From the NCBI RefSeq assembly GCF_051014445.1, contig NW_027488366.1:10868001-10932000 (forward strand): DNA of 64,000 nucleotides, written 5' to 3'. This DNA is from Colletes latitarsis (taxonomy: Eukaryota; Arthropoda; Insecta; Hymenoptera; Colletidae). A model generated the notes under the pieces. That model was not told where the DNA came from. It searched no databases and saw only the letters and a program-made list of their open reading frames with translations. The translations under genes were made by a program, and so were the position numbers. Of the stretch, positions 22,911 to 36,330 are shown in pieces; within the stretch, counting starts at the first letter, position 1, and each line of letters starts with the position of its first letter.

Positions 22911-25900
22911 ACCTAACATGCGTTATCCTCTAAAATATTTATCAAGACCAGGTTTAATTGAATGCTTCAGTGTGGTACCACATTACTACGTGATGCAAAC
23001 CAGAAAACGCCCAGGATCCGTTCAACAAGTATGTGAAGAAAGCGAAGGTATGAGTCTGATGAGCGAAAATCCCAGGCCTAACCTAGACCTAACATGCGTT
23101 ATCCTCAAAAATATTGATCGAAACCAGGTTTAATCGACTGTTTCAGTGTGGTACCACACTACTACGGGATCCAAACCAGAAAAAACCCGGGATCTGTTCA
23201 ACAAGTATGTGAAAAACGCGAAAGTATGAGCCTGATGAGGGCAAATCCCGGACCTATCCCAGACCTAACTTGCGTTATCCTCTAAAATATTGATCAAAAC
23301 CAGGTTTAATTGAATGTTTCTGTGTGGTACCACATTACTACGTGATCCAAACCAGTAAAAACCCAGGATCCGTTCTACAAGTATGTGAAGAATGCGAAAG
23401 TATGAGTCTGATGAGAGAAAATCCCAGGCCTAACCTAGACCTAACATGCGTTATCCTGAAAGATATTGATCGAAACCTGGTTTAATCGACTGTTTCAGTG
23501 TGGTACCACATTACTATGTGATCCAAACCAGAAAATAACCCAGGATCTGTTCAACGAGTATGTGAAGTGTGCGAAAGTATGAGTCTGATGAGGTCAAATC
23601 CCAGACCAATCCCAGACTTGACTTGCGTTATCCTCTAAAATATTGATCGAAACCAGGTTTAATCGACTGTTTCAGTGTGGTACCACATTACTACGTGATC
23701 CAAACCAGAAAAAACCCAGGATCAGTTCAACAAGTATAAGAAGAATGCGAAAGTATGAGTCTGATGAGTGAAAATCCCAGGGCTAACCTAGACCTAACAT
23801 GCGTTATCCTCTAAAATATTGATCGAAACCTGGTTTAATCGACTGTCTCAGTTTGGTACCACATTACTATGTGATCCAAACCAGAAAATAACCCAGGATC
23901 TGTTCAACGAGTATGTGAAGTGTGCGAAACTAAGAGTCTGATGAGGGCTAATACCAGACCTATCCCAGACCTAACTTGCGTTATCCTATAAAATATTGAT
24001 CGAAACCAGGTTTAACCGACAGTTTCAGTGTGGAACCACATTACTACGTGATCCATACCAGAAAAAACCCAGGATCAGTTCAACAAGTATGTGAAGAATG
24101 CGAAAGTATGAGTCTGATGAGTGAAAATCCCAGGCCTGACCTAGACCTAACATGCGTTATCCTCAAAAATATTGATCGAAACCTGGTTTAGTCGACTGTT
24201 TGAGTGTAGTATCACACTACTACGTGACCCAAACCAGAAAAAACCCGGGATCTGTTCAACAAGTATGTGAAAAACGCGAAAGTATGAGCCTGATGAGGGC
24301 AAATCCCGGACCTATCCCAGACCTAACTTGCGTTACCCTCTTAAATATTGATCAAAACCAGGTTTAATTGAATGTTTCTGTGTGGTACCACATTACTACG
24401 TGATCCAAACCAGTAAAAACCCAGGATCCGTTCTACAAGTATGTGAAGAATGCGAAAGTATGAGTCTGATGAGTGAAAATCCCAGGCCTAACCTAGACCT
24501 AACATGCGTTATCCTGAAAAATATTGATCGAAACCTGGTTTAATCGACTGTTTCAGTGTGGTACCACATTACTATGTGATCCAAACCAGAAAATAACCCG
24601 GGATCTGTTCAACGAGTATGTGAAGTGTGCGAAAGTATGAGTCTGATGAGGGCAAATCCCAGACCTATCCCAGACCTAACATGCGTTATCCTCTAAAATA
24701 TTTATCAAGACCAGGTTTAATTGATTGTTTCACTGTGGACCCACATTACTACGTGATCCAAACCTGAAAAAACCCAGGATCTGTTCAACAAGTACGTGAA
24801 AAACGCGACAGTATGGGCCTGATGAGGGCAAATGCCAGACCTATCCCAGACCTAACTTGCGTTGCCCTCTAAAATATTGATGGAAACCAGGTTTAATTGA
24901 CTGTTTCAGTGTTGTACTTCATTACTACGTGATGCAATCCAGAAAAGCTCAGGATCTAGCCATCAAGTATGAGAAATATGCGAAAGAATGAGCCTGATGA
25001 GAGCAAATCCCAGACCTATCCCAGACCTAACTTGCGTTGTCCTCTAAAACATTGATGGAAACCAGGTTTAATTGACTGTTTCAGTGTTGTACTTCATTAC
25101 TACGTGATGCAATCCAGAAAAAGCTCAGGATCTAGCCATCAAGTATGAGAAATATGCGAAAGAATGAGCCTGATGAGAGCAAATCCCAGACCTATCCCAG
25201 ACCTAACATGCGTTATCCTCAAAAATATTGTTCGAAACCTGGTTTAATCGACTGTTTCAGTGTGGTACCACATTACTATGTGATCCAAACCAGAAAATGA
25301 CACAGGATCTGTTCAACGAGTATGTGAAGAAAGCGAAAGTATGAGTCTGAGGAGGGCTAATCCCAGACCTATCCCAGACCTAACTTGCGATATCCTCTAA
25401 AATATTGATCGAAACCAGGTTTAGTTGACTGTTTTATTGTGGTACCACACTACTACGGGATCCAAACCAGAAAAAACCCAGGATCTGTTCAACAAGTATG
25501 TGAAAAACGCGAAAGTATGAGCCTGATGAGGGCAAATCCCAGACCTATCCCAGACCTAACTTGCGTTGTCCCCTAAAATATTGATGGAAACCAGGTTTAG
25601 TTGATTGTTTCAGTGTGGTCCCACATTATTACGTGATCCAAACCAGAAAAAACCCACGATCTGTTCAACATGTATGAGAAATATGCGAAAGAATGAGCCT
25701 GATGAGAGCAAATCCCAGACCTAACCTAGACCTAACATGAATTTTTCTCTAAAATATTGATCGAAACCAGGTTTAATTGACTGTTTCAGCGTTGTACCAC
25801 ATTACTACGTGGTACAATCCAGAAACAGCCCAGGATCTAGCCATGAAGTATGAGAGATATGCGAGAGTATGAGCCTGCTGAGGGCAAATCCTAGACCTAA

Positions 25901-27009
25901 CCCAAGCCTAACATGCGTTATCCTCTAAAATATTTATCAAGACCAGGTTTAATTGATTGTTTCAGTGTGGTACCACATTACTACGTGTTCCAAACCAGAA
26001 AAACCCCAGGATCCGTTCAACAAGTATGTGAAGAAGGCGAAATTATGAGTCTGATCAGTGAAAATCTCAGGCCTTACCTAGACCTAACTTGCGTTGTCCT
26101 CTAAAATATTGATGGAAACCAGGTTTCATTGACTGTTTCAGTGTGGTACTACATAACTACGTGATGCAATGCAGAAAAAGCCCATGGTCTAGCCATCAAG
26201 TATGAGAAATATGCGAAAGAATGAGCCTAATGAGAGCAAATCCCAGTCCTAACCTTGACCTAACATGCGTTATTCTCTAATATTTTTATCCAGACCAGGT
26301 TTCATTGAATGTTGCAGTGTGGTACCACTTTACTACGTGATCCAATCCAGAAATAGCCCAGGATCTAGCCATGAAGTATGAGAAATATGCGAAAGTACGA
26401 GCCTGATGAGGGCAAATCCTAGACCTAACCCTGACCTAACATGCGTTATTCTCTAAAATATTTATCAAGACCAGGTTTAATTGAATGTTTCAGTGTGGTA
26501 CCACATTACTACGTGTTCCAAACCAGAAAAAACCCAGGATCCGTTCAACAAGTATGTGAAGAAGGCGAAATTATGAGTCTGATCAGTGAAAATCTCAGGC
26601 CTTACCTAGACCTAACTTGCGTTGTCCTCTAAAATATTGATGGAAACCAGGTTTCATTGACTGTTTCAGTGTGGTACTACATAACTACGTGATGCAATGC
26701 AGAAAAAGCCCATGGTCTAGCCATCAAGTATGAGAAATATGCGAAAGAATGAGCCTAATGAGAGCAAATCCCAGTCCTAACCTAGACCTAACATGCGTTA
26801 TCCTCTAAAATATTGTGCGAAACCAGGTTTAATGGACTGTTTCAGTGTGGTACCACACTACTTCGTGATCCAAACCGGAAAAAACCCAGGATCTGTTTAA
26901 CAGGTATGTGAAAAACTCGAAACTGTGAGCCTGATGAGGGCAAATCATAGACCTAGCCTTGACCTAACATGCGTTATCCTCAAAAATATTGAGCGAAACC
27001 AGGTTTGAT
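22911..27009 (+). repeat. Third block family, left copy, with three-monomer spaced duplication
   Basis: The 23,135-24,300 part is repeated at 27,010-28,175. The downstream part has two C monomers in tandem (about 24,860-25,213). It also has a pair of monomers beginning at 25919 (A with GTGTTCCAAACC, then C-like with CCCATGGTCTAG) that recurs at 26447, exactly 528 bp or three monomers later. B-type monomers with TATTGTTCGAAACC start near 25,214. Confidence 0.75.
25038..25213 (+). repeat. Representative type C monomer, 176 bp
   Basis: This subtype is marked by TTGATGGAAACC, GTGTTGTACTTCATTAC (the palindrome is destroyed), GATGCAATCCAG, AAAAGCTCAGGATCTAGCC, ATCAAGTATGAGAAATATG and GAATGAGCCTGATGAGAGC. 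Relatives occur in all HOR families, for example near 3190, 15890, 59230, 59400 and 61150. A sub-lineage with one A fewer before GCTCAGG is seen near 24940, 33752 and 61050. Confidence 0.9.
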
Positions 27010-28785
27010 GGACTGTTTCAGTGTGGTACCACACTACTACGGGATCCAAACCAGAAAAAACCCGGGATCTGTTCAACAAGTATGTGAAAAACGCGAAAGT
27101 ATGAGCCTGATGAGGGCAAATCCCGGACCTATCCCAGACCTAACTTGCGTTATCCTCTAAAATATTGATCAAAACCAGGTTTAATTGAATGTTTCTGTGT
27201 GGTACCACATTACTACGTGATCCAAACCAGTAAAAACCCAGGATCCGTTCTACAAGTATGTGAAGAATGCGAAAGTATGAGTCTGATGAGAGAAAATCCC
27301 AGGCCTAACCTAGACCTAACATGCGTTATCCTGAAAGATATTGATCGAAACCTGGTTTAATCGACTGTTTCAGTGTGGTACCACATTACTATGTGATCCA
27401 AACCAGAAAATAACCCAGGATCTGTTCAACGAGTATGTGAAGTGTGCGAAAGTATGAGTCTGATGAGGTCAAATCCCAGACCAATCCCAGACTTGACTTG
27501 CGTTATCCTCTAAAATATTGATCGAAACCAGGTTTAATCGACTGTTTCAGTGTGGTACCACATTACTACGTGATCCAAACCAGAAAAAACCCAGGATCAG
27601 TTCAACAAGTATAAGAAGAATGCGAAAGTATGAGTCTGATGAGTGAAAATCCCAGGGCTAACCTAGACCTAACATGCGTTATCCTCTAAAATATTGATCG
27701 AAACCTGGTTTAATCGACTGTCTCAGTTTGGTACCACATTACTATGTGATCCAAACCAGAAAATAACCCAGGATCTGTTCAACGAGTATGTGAAGTGTGC
27801 GAAACTAAGAGTCTGATGAGGGCTAATCCCAGACCTATCCCAGACCTAACTTGCGTTATCCTCTAAAATATTGATCGAAACCAGGTTTAACCGACAGTTT
27901 CAGTGTGGAACCACATTACTACGTGATCCATACCAGAAAAAACCCAGGATCAGTTCAACAAGTATGTGAAGAATGCGAAAGTATGAGTCTGATGAGTGAA
28001 AATCCCAGGCCTGACCTAGACCTAACATGCGTTATCCTCAAAAATATTGATCGAAACCTGGTTTAGTCGACTGTTTGAGTGTAGTATCACACTACTACGT
28101 GACCCAAACCAGAAAAAACCCGGGATTTGTTCAACAAGTATGTGAAAAACGCGAAAGTATGAGCCTGATGATGGCAAATCCCGGACCTATCCCAGACCTA
28201 ACATGCGTTATCCTCAAAAATATTGTTCGAAACCTGGTTTAATCGACTGTTTCAGTGTGGTACCACATTACTATGTGATCCAAACCAGAAAATGACACAG
28301 GATCTGTTCAACGAGTATGTGAAGAAAGCGAAAGTATGAGTCTGAGGAGGGCTAATCCCAGACCTATCCCAGACCTAACTTGCGATATCCTCTAAAATAT
28401 TGATCGAAACCAGGTTTAGTTGACTGTTTTATTGTGGTACCACACTACTACGGGATCCAAACCAGAAAAAACCCAGGATCTGTTCAACAAGTATGTGAAA
28501 AACGCGAAAGTATGAGCCTGATGAGGGCAAATCCCAGACCTATCCCAGACCTAACTTGCGTTGTCCCCTAAAATATTTATCAAGACCAGGTTTAATTGAT
28601 TGTTTCAGTGTGGTCCCACATTACAACGTGATCCAAACCAGAAAAAACCCAGGATCCGTTCAACAAGTATGTGAAGAATGCGAAAGTATGAGTCTGATGA
28701 GTGAAAATCCCAGGCCTAACCTAGACCTAACATGCGTTATCCTCAAAAATATAGATCGAAATCTGGTTTAAACGACTGTTTCAGG
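27010..28785 (+). repeat. Third block family, right copy (22-monomer offset)
   Basis: About 1.17 kb from 27,010 repeats 23,135-24,300 at a constant offset of 3,875 (22 monomers), with only scattered substitutions (for example GGATCTG to GGATTTG near 28,125). From about 28,205 it switches to match 25,210-25,570 at an offset of 2,995 (17 monomers). The switch deletes several intervening monomers relative to the left copy. Confidence 0.78.
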
Positions 28786-31077
28786 GTGGTACCACATTAC
28801 TATGTGATCCTAACCAGAAAATAACCCAGGATCTGTTAAACGAGTATGTGAAGTGTGCGAAAGTATGAGTCTGATGAGGGCAAATCCCATACCTATCCCA
28901 GACCTAACATGCGTTATCCTCTAAAATATTTATCAAGACCAGGTTTAATTGATTGTTTCACTGTGGACCCACATTACTACGTGATCCAAACCAGAAAAAA
29001 CCCAGCATCCGTTCAACACATATGTGAGGAATGCGAAAGTATGAGTCTGATGAGTGAAAATCCCAGGCCTAACCTAGACCTAACATGCGTTATCCTCAAA
29101 AATATAGATCGAAACCTGGTTTAATCGACTGTTTCAGGGTGGTACCACATTACTATGTGATCCAAACCAGAAAATAACCCAGGATCTGTTCAACGAGTAT
29201 GTGAAGTGTGCGAAAGTATGAGTCTGATGAGGGCAAATCCCATACCTATCCCAGACCTAACATGCGTTATCCTCTAAAATATTTATCAAGACCAGGTTTA
29301 ATTGATTGTTTCACTGTGGACCCACATTACTACGTGATCCAAACCAGAAAAAACCCAGCATCCGTTCAACAAGTATGTGAAAAACGCGAAAGTATGAGCC
29401 TGATGAGGGCAAATCCCAGACCTATCCCAGACCTAACTTGCGTTGTCCCCTAAAATATTGATGGAAACCAGGTTTAGTTGATTGTTTCAGTGTGGTCCCA
29501 CATTATTACGTGATCCAAACCAGAAAAAACCCAGGATCTGTTCAACATGTATGAGAAATATGCGAAAGAATGAGCCTGATGAGAGCAAATCCCAGACCTA
29601 ACCTAGACCTAACATGAATTTTTCTCTGAAATATTGATCGAAACCAGGTTTAATCCACTGCTTCAGTGTGGTACCAAATTACTACGTGATCCAAACCAGA
29701 AAAAACCCAGGATCAGTTCAACGAGTATGAGAAGAATGCGAAAGTATGAGTCTGATGAGTGAAAATCCCAGGCCTGACCTAGACCTAACATGCGTTATCC
29801 TGAAAGATATTGATCGAAACCTGGTTTAATCGACTGTTTCAGTGTGGTACCACATTACTATGTGATCCAAACCAGAAAATAACCCAGGATCTGTTCAACG
29901 AGTATGTGAAGTGTGCGAAAGTATGAGTCTGATGAGGTCAAATCCCAGACCAATCCCAGACTTGACTTGCGTTATCCTCTAAAATATTGATCGAAACCAG
30001 GTTTAATCGACGGTTTCAGTGTGGTACCACATTACTACGTGATCCAAACCAGAAAAAACCCAGGATCTGTTCAACGAGTATGTGAAGTGTGCGAAAGTAT
30101 GAGTCTGATGAGGTCAAATCCCAGACCAATCCCAGACTTGACTTGCGTTATCCTCTAAAATACTGATCGAAACCAGGTTTAATCGACTGTTTCAGTGTGG
30201 TACCACATTACTACGTGATCCAAACCAGAAAAAACCCAGGATCAGTTCAACAAGTATAAGAAGAATGCGAAAGTATGAGTCTGATGAGTGAAAATCCCAG
30301 GGCTAACCTAGACCTAACATGCGTTATCCTCTAAAATATTGATCGAAACCTGGTTTAATCGACTGTCTCAGTTTGGTACCACATTACTATGTGATCCAAA
30401 CCAGAAAATAACCCAGGATCTGTTCAACGAGTATGTTAAGTGTGCGAAACTATGAGTCTGATGAGGGCTAATCCCAGACCTATCCCAGACCTAACTTGCG
30501 TTATCCTCTAAAATATTGATCGAAACCAGGTTTAACCGACTGTTTCAGTGTGGAACCACATTACTACGTGATCCATACCAGAAAAAACCCAGGATCAGTT
30601 CAACAAGTATGTGAAGAATGCGAAAGTATGAGTCTGATGAGTGAAAATCCCAGACCTGACCTAGACCTAACATGCGTTATCCTCAAAAATATTGATCGAA
30701 ACCTGGTTTAGTCGACTGTTTGAGTGTAGTATCACACTACTACGTGACCCAAACCAGAAAAAACCCGGGATCTGTTCAACAAGTATGTGAAAAACGCGAA
30801 AGTATGAGCCTGATGAGGGCAAATCCCGGACCTATCCCAGACGTAACTTGCGTTATCCTCTAAAATATTGATCAAAACCAGGTTTAATTGAATGTTTCTG
30901 TGTGGTACCACATTACTACGTGATCCAAACCAGTAAAAACCCAGGATCCGTTCTACAAGTATGTGAGGAATGCGAAAGTATGAGTCTGATGAGTGAAAAT
31001 CCCAGGCCTAACGTAGACCTAACATGCGTTATCCTGAAAGATATTGATCGAAACCTGGTTTAATCGACTGTTTCAGT
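28786..31077 (+). repeat. Tandem 13-mer unit, second family, copy 1 (about 2,292 bp)
   Basis: Equivalent points 28801/31093, 28855/31147 and 29208/31500 are all 2,292 bp apart (13 monomers). The unit contains two A/B dimers with CCCATACC and TTTCACTGTGG, a GTTGTCCCC monomer, a CCACTGCTTC monomer and the GAGTGTAGTATCACAC marker monomer (marker at 30721). It has the same number of monomers as the left-hand HOR but a different composition. Confidence 0.83.
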
Positions 31078-33193
31078 GTGGTACCACATTACTATGTGAT
31101 CCTAACCAGAAAATAACCCAGGATCTGTTAAACGAGTATGTGAAGTGTGCGAAAGTATGAGTCTGATGAGGGCAAATCCCATACCTATCCCAGACCTAAC
31201 ATGCGTTATCCTCTAAAATATTTATCAAGACCAGGTTTAATTGATTGTTTCACTGTGGACCCACATTACTACGTGATCCAAACCAGAAAAAACCCAGCAT
31301 CCGTTCAACACATATGTGAGGAATGCGAAAGTATGAGTCTGATGAGTGAAAATCCCAGGCCTAACCTAGACCTAACATGCGTTATCCTCAAAAATATAGA
31401 TCGAAACCTGGTTTAATCGACTGTTTCAGGGTGGTACCACATTACTATGTGATCCAAACCAGAAAATAACCCAGGATCTGTTCAACGAGTATGTGAAGTG
31501 TGCGAAAGTATGAGTCTGATGAGGGCAAATCCCATACCTATCCCAGACCTAACATGCGTTATCCTCTAAAATATTTATCAAGACCAGGTTTAATTGATTG
31601 TTTCACTGTGGACCCACATTACTACGTGATCCAAACCAGAAAAAACCCAGCATCCGTTCAACAAGTATGTGAAAAACGCGAAAGTATGAGCCTGATGAGG
31701 GCAAATCCCAGACCTATCCCAGACCTAACTTGCGTTGTCCCCTAAAATATTGATGGAAACCAGGTTTAGTTGATTGTTTCAGTGTGGTCCCACATTATTA
31801 CGTGATCCAAACCAGAAAAAACCCAGGATCTGTTCAACATGTATGAGAAATATGCGAAAGAATGAGCCTGATGAGAGCAAATCCCAGACCTAACCTAGAC
31901 CTAACATGAATTTTTCTCTGAAATATTGATCGAAACCAGGTTTAATCCACTGCTTCAGTGTGGTACCAAATTACTACGTGATCCAAACCAGAAAAAACCC
32001 AGGATCAGTTCAACGAGTATGAGAAGAATGCGAAAGTATGAGTCTGATGAGTGAAAATCCCAGGCCTGACCTAGACCTAACATGCGTTATCCTGAAAGAT
32101 ATTGATCGAAACCTGGTTTAATCGACTGTTTCAGTGTGGTACCACATTACTATGTGATCCAAACCAGAAAAAACCCAGGATCTGTTCAACGAGTATGTGA
32201 AGTGTGCGAAAGTATGAGTCTGATGAGGTCAAATCCCAGACCAATCCCAGACTTGACTTGCGTTATCCTCTAAAATACTGATCGAAACCAGGTTTAATCG
32301 ACTGTTTCAGTGTGGTACCACATTACTACGTGATCCAAACCAGAAAAAACCCAGGATCAGTTCAACAAGTATAAGAAGAATGCGAAAGTATGAGTCTGAT
32401 GAGTGAAAATCCCAGGGCTAACCTAGACCTAACATGCGTTATCCTCTAAAATATTGATCGAAACCTGGTTTAATCGACTGTCTCAGTTTGGTACCACATT
32501 ACTATGTGATCCAAACCAGAAAATAACCCAGGATCTGTTCAACGAGTATGTTAAGTGTGCGAAACTATGAGTCTGATGAGGGCTAATCCCAGACCTATCC
32601 CAGACCTAACTTGCGTTATCCTCTAAAATATTGATCGAAACCAGGTTTAACCGACTGTTTCAGTGTGGAACCACATTACTACGTGATCCATACCAGAAAA
32701 AACCCAGGATCAGTTCAACAAGTATGTGAAGAATGCGAAAGTATGAGTCTGATGAGTGAAAATCCCAGACCTGACCTAGACCTAACATGCGTTATCCTCA
32801 AAAATATTGATCGAAACCTGGTTTAGTCGACTGTTTGAGTGTAGTATCACACTACTACGTGACCCAAACCAGAAAAAACCCGGGATCTGTTCAACAAGTA
32901 TGTGAAAAACGCGAAAGTATGAGCCTGATGAGGGCAAATCCCGGACCTATCCCAGACGTAACTTGCGTTATCCTCTAAAATATTGATCAAAACCAGGTTT
33001 AATTGAATGTTTCTGTGTGGTACCACATTACTACGTGATCCAAACCAGTAAAAACCCAGGATCCGTTCTACAAGTATGTGAGGAATGCGAAAGTATGAGT
33101 CTGATGAGTGAAAATCCCAGGCCTAACGTAGACCTAACATGCGTTATCCTGAAAGATATTGATCGAAACCTGGTTTAATCGACTGTTTCAGTG
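31078..33193 (+). repeat. Tandem 13-mer unit, second family, copy 2 (12 monomers, about 2,115 bp)
   Basis: Directly follows copy 1. The first half keeps the 2,292 offset. From about 32,165 the offset drops to 2,115, because one B-type monomer (about 29,870-30,050 of copy 1) is missing at a junction where GAAAATAACCC becomes GAAAAAACCC. The marker monomer is at 32836. The last monomer leads into B-type sequence at 33,193. Confidence 0.83.
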
Positions 33194-36100
33194 TGGTACC
33201 ACATTACTATGTGATCCAAACCAGAAAATAACCCAGGATCTGTTCAACGAGTATGTGAAGTGTGCGAAAGTATGAGTCTGATGAGGTCAAATCCCAGACC
33301 TATCCCAGACCTAACATGTGTTATCCTCTAAAATATTTATCAAGACCAGGTTTAATTGATTGTTTCAGTGTGGACCCACATTACTACGTGATCCAAACCA
33401 GAAAAAACACAGGATCCGTTCAACAAGTATGTGAAGAATGCGAAAGTATGAGTCTGATGAGTGAAAATCCCAGGCCTAACCCAGACCTAAGATGCTTTAT
33501 CCTCTAAAATATTGAGCGAAACCAGGTTTAATGGACTGTTTCAGTGTGGTACCACACTACTACGGGATCCAAACCAGAAAAAACCCAGGATCTGTTCAAC
33601 AAGTACGTGAAAAACGCGACAGTATGGGCCTGATGAGGGCAAATCCCAGACCTATCCCAGACCTAACTTGCGTTGTCCTCTAAAATATTGATGGAAACCA
33701 GGTTTACTTGACTGTTTCAGTGTTGTACTTCATTACTACGTGATGCAATCCAGAAAAGCTCAGGATCTAGCCATCAAGTATGAGAAATATGCGAAAGAAT
33801 GAGCCTGATGAGAGCAAATCCCAGACCTATCCCAGACCTAACATGCGTTATCCTCAAAAATATTGTTCGAAACCTGGTTTAATCGACTGTTTCAGTGTGG
33901 TACCACATTACTATGTGATCCAAACCAGAAAATGACACAGGATCTGTTCAACGAGTATGTGAAGAAAGCGAAAGTATGAGTCTGATGAGGGCTAATCCCA
34001 GACCTATCCCAGACCTAACTTGCGATATCCTCTAAAACATTGATCGAAACCAGGTTTAATTGACTGTTTTATTGTGGTACCACACTACTACGGGATCCAA
34101 ACCAGAAAAAACCCAGGATCTGTTCAACAAGTATGTGAAAAACGCGAAAGTATGAGCCTGATGAGGGCAAATCCCAGACCTATCCCAGACCTAACTTGCG
34201 TTGTCCTCTAAAATATTGATGGAAACCAGGTTTAATTGACTGTTTCAGTGTTGTACCACATTACTACGTGGTACAATCCAGAAACAGCCCAGGATCTAGC
34301 CATGAAGTATGAGAGATATGCGAAAGTATGAGCTTGCTGAGGGCAAATCCTAGACCTAACCCAAGCCTAACATGCGTTATCCTCTAAAATATTTATCAAG
34401 ACCAGGTTTAATTGATTGTTTCACTGTGGACCCACATAACTACGTGATCCAAACCAGAAAAAAACCAGCATCCGTTCAACACGTATGTGAGGAATGCGAA
34501 AGTATGAGTCTGATGAGTGAAAATCCCAGGCCTAACCTAGACCTAACATGCGTTATCCTCAAAAATATAGATCGAAACCTGGTTTAATCGACTGTTTCAG
34601 GGTGGTACCACATTACTATGTGATCCAAACCAGAAAATAACCCAGGATCTGTTAAACGAGTATGTGAAGTGTGCGAAAGTATGAGGCTGATGAGGGCAAA
34701 TCCCATACCTATCCCAGACCTAACATGCGTTATCCACTAAAATATTTATCAAGACCAGGTTTAATTGATTGTTTCACTGTGGACCCACATTACTACGTGA
34801 TCCAAACCAGAAAAAACCCAGCATCCGTTCAACAAGTATGTGAAAAACGCGAAAGTATGAGCCTGATGAGGGCAAATCCCAGACCTATCCCAGACCTAAC
34901 TTGCGTTGTCCCCTAAAATATTGATGGAAACCAGGTTTAGTTGATTGTTTCAGTGTGGTCCCACATTATTACGTGATCCAAACCAGAAAAAACCCAGGAT
35001 CTGTTCAACATGTATGAGAAATATGCGAAAGAATGAGCCTGATGAGAGCAAATCCCAGACCTAACCTAGACCTAACATGAATTTTTCTCTAAAATATTGA
35101 TCGAAACCAGGTTTAATCCACTGCTTCAGTGTGGTACCAAATTACTACGTGATCCAAACCAGAAAAAACCCAGGATCAGTTCAACAAGTATGAGAAGAAT
35201 GCGAAAGTATGAGTCTCATGAGCGAAAATCCTAGACCTAACCTAGACCCAACATCCGTTATCCTCTAAGCAATTGATCCAAACCAGCTTTAATGGACTGT
35301 TTCAGTGTGGTACCACACTACTACGTGATACAAACCAGAAAAAACCCAGGATCTGTTCAACAAGTATGTGAAAAACGCGAAAGTATGAGCCTGATGAGGG
35401 CGAATCCCAGACCTATGCCAGACCTAACTTGCGTTATCCTCTAAAATATTGATCGAAACCAGGTTTAATTGACTGTTTCAGCGTGGTACCACATTACTAC
35501 GTGATACAAACCAGAAACAGCCCAGGATCTAGCCATGAAGTATGAGAAATATGCGAAAGTATGAGCCTGCTGGGGGCAAATCCTAGACCTAAGCCAAACC
35601 TAACATGCGTTATCCTCTAAAATATTTATCAAGACCAGGTTTAATTGACTGTTTCAGTGTGGTACCACATTACTACATGAACCAAACCAGAAAAAACCCA
35701 GGATCCGTTCAACAAGTATGTGAAGAATGCGAAAGTATGAGTCTCATGAGCGAAAATCCTAGACCTAACCTAGACCTAACATCCGTTATCCTCTAAAATA
35801 TTGATCCAAACCAGGTTTAATGGACAGTTTCAGTGTGGTACCACTTTACTACGTGATCCAAAGCAGAAAAAACCCTCGATCAGGTCAACATGTATGTTAA
35901 AACTGCGAAAGTATGACCCTGATCAGGGCAAATCCCAGGCCTAACCTAGACCTAACATGCGCTGTCCTCTAAAATATTGATGGAAACCAGGTTTAATTGA
36001 CTGTTTCAGTGTTGTACTTCATTACTACGTGATCCAATCCTGAAATAGCCCAGGATCGAGCCCTCAAGTATGAGAAATATGCGAAAGAATGAGCCTGATG

Positions 36101-36330
36101 AGAGAAAATCCCAGGGCTATCCTAGACCTAACATGCGTTATCCTCTAAAATATTTATCAAGACCAGGTTTAATTGAATGTTTCAGAGTGGTACCACATTA
36201 TTACATGAACCAAACCAGAAAAAACCCAGGACCCGTTCAACAAGTATGTGAACAATGCGAAAGTATGAGTCTCATGATCGAAAATCCCCGGCCTAACCTA
36301 GACCTAACTTGCGTTATCCTCTAAAATATT
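33194..36330 (+). repeat. Transition segment of mixed HOR families
   Basis: It contains the GCGACAGTATGGGCC monomer and the short-A-run C monomer (as at 24.8 and 60.9 kb), then TATTGTTCGAAACC and TTTATTGTGG monomers (as at 25.2 and 28.2 kb). The CCCATACC A/B dimers (as at 28.9 kb) follow. At about 35.2-36.0 kb come the first monomers of the Y type (GAAACAGCCC, CTGCTGGGGGC, ACATGAACC, CAAAGCAGAAAA, E). It links the middle and right-hand families. Confidence 0.72.

Noticed and set aside
25228..25241. Possible RNA polymerase III B box (TGTTCGAAACC) in some B monomers (also near 28226, 33866, 59580 and 61343)
   Set aside because: It results from a single A-to-T change in GATCGAAACC and mismatches the B-box consensus at the first base. 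I see no A box at the right distance and no terminator arrangement.
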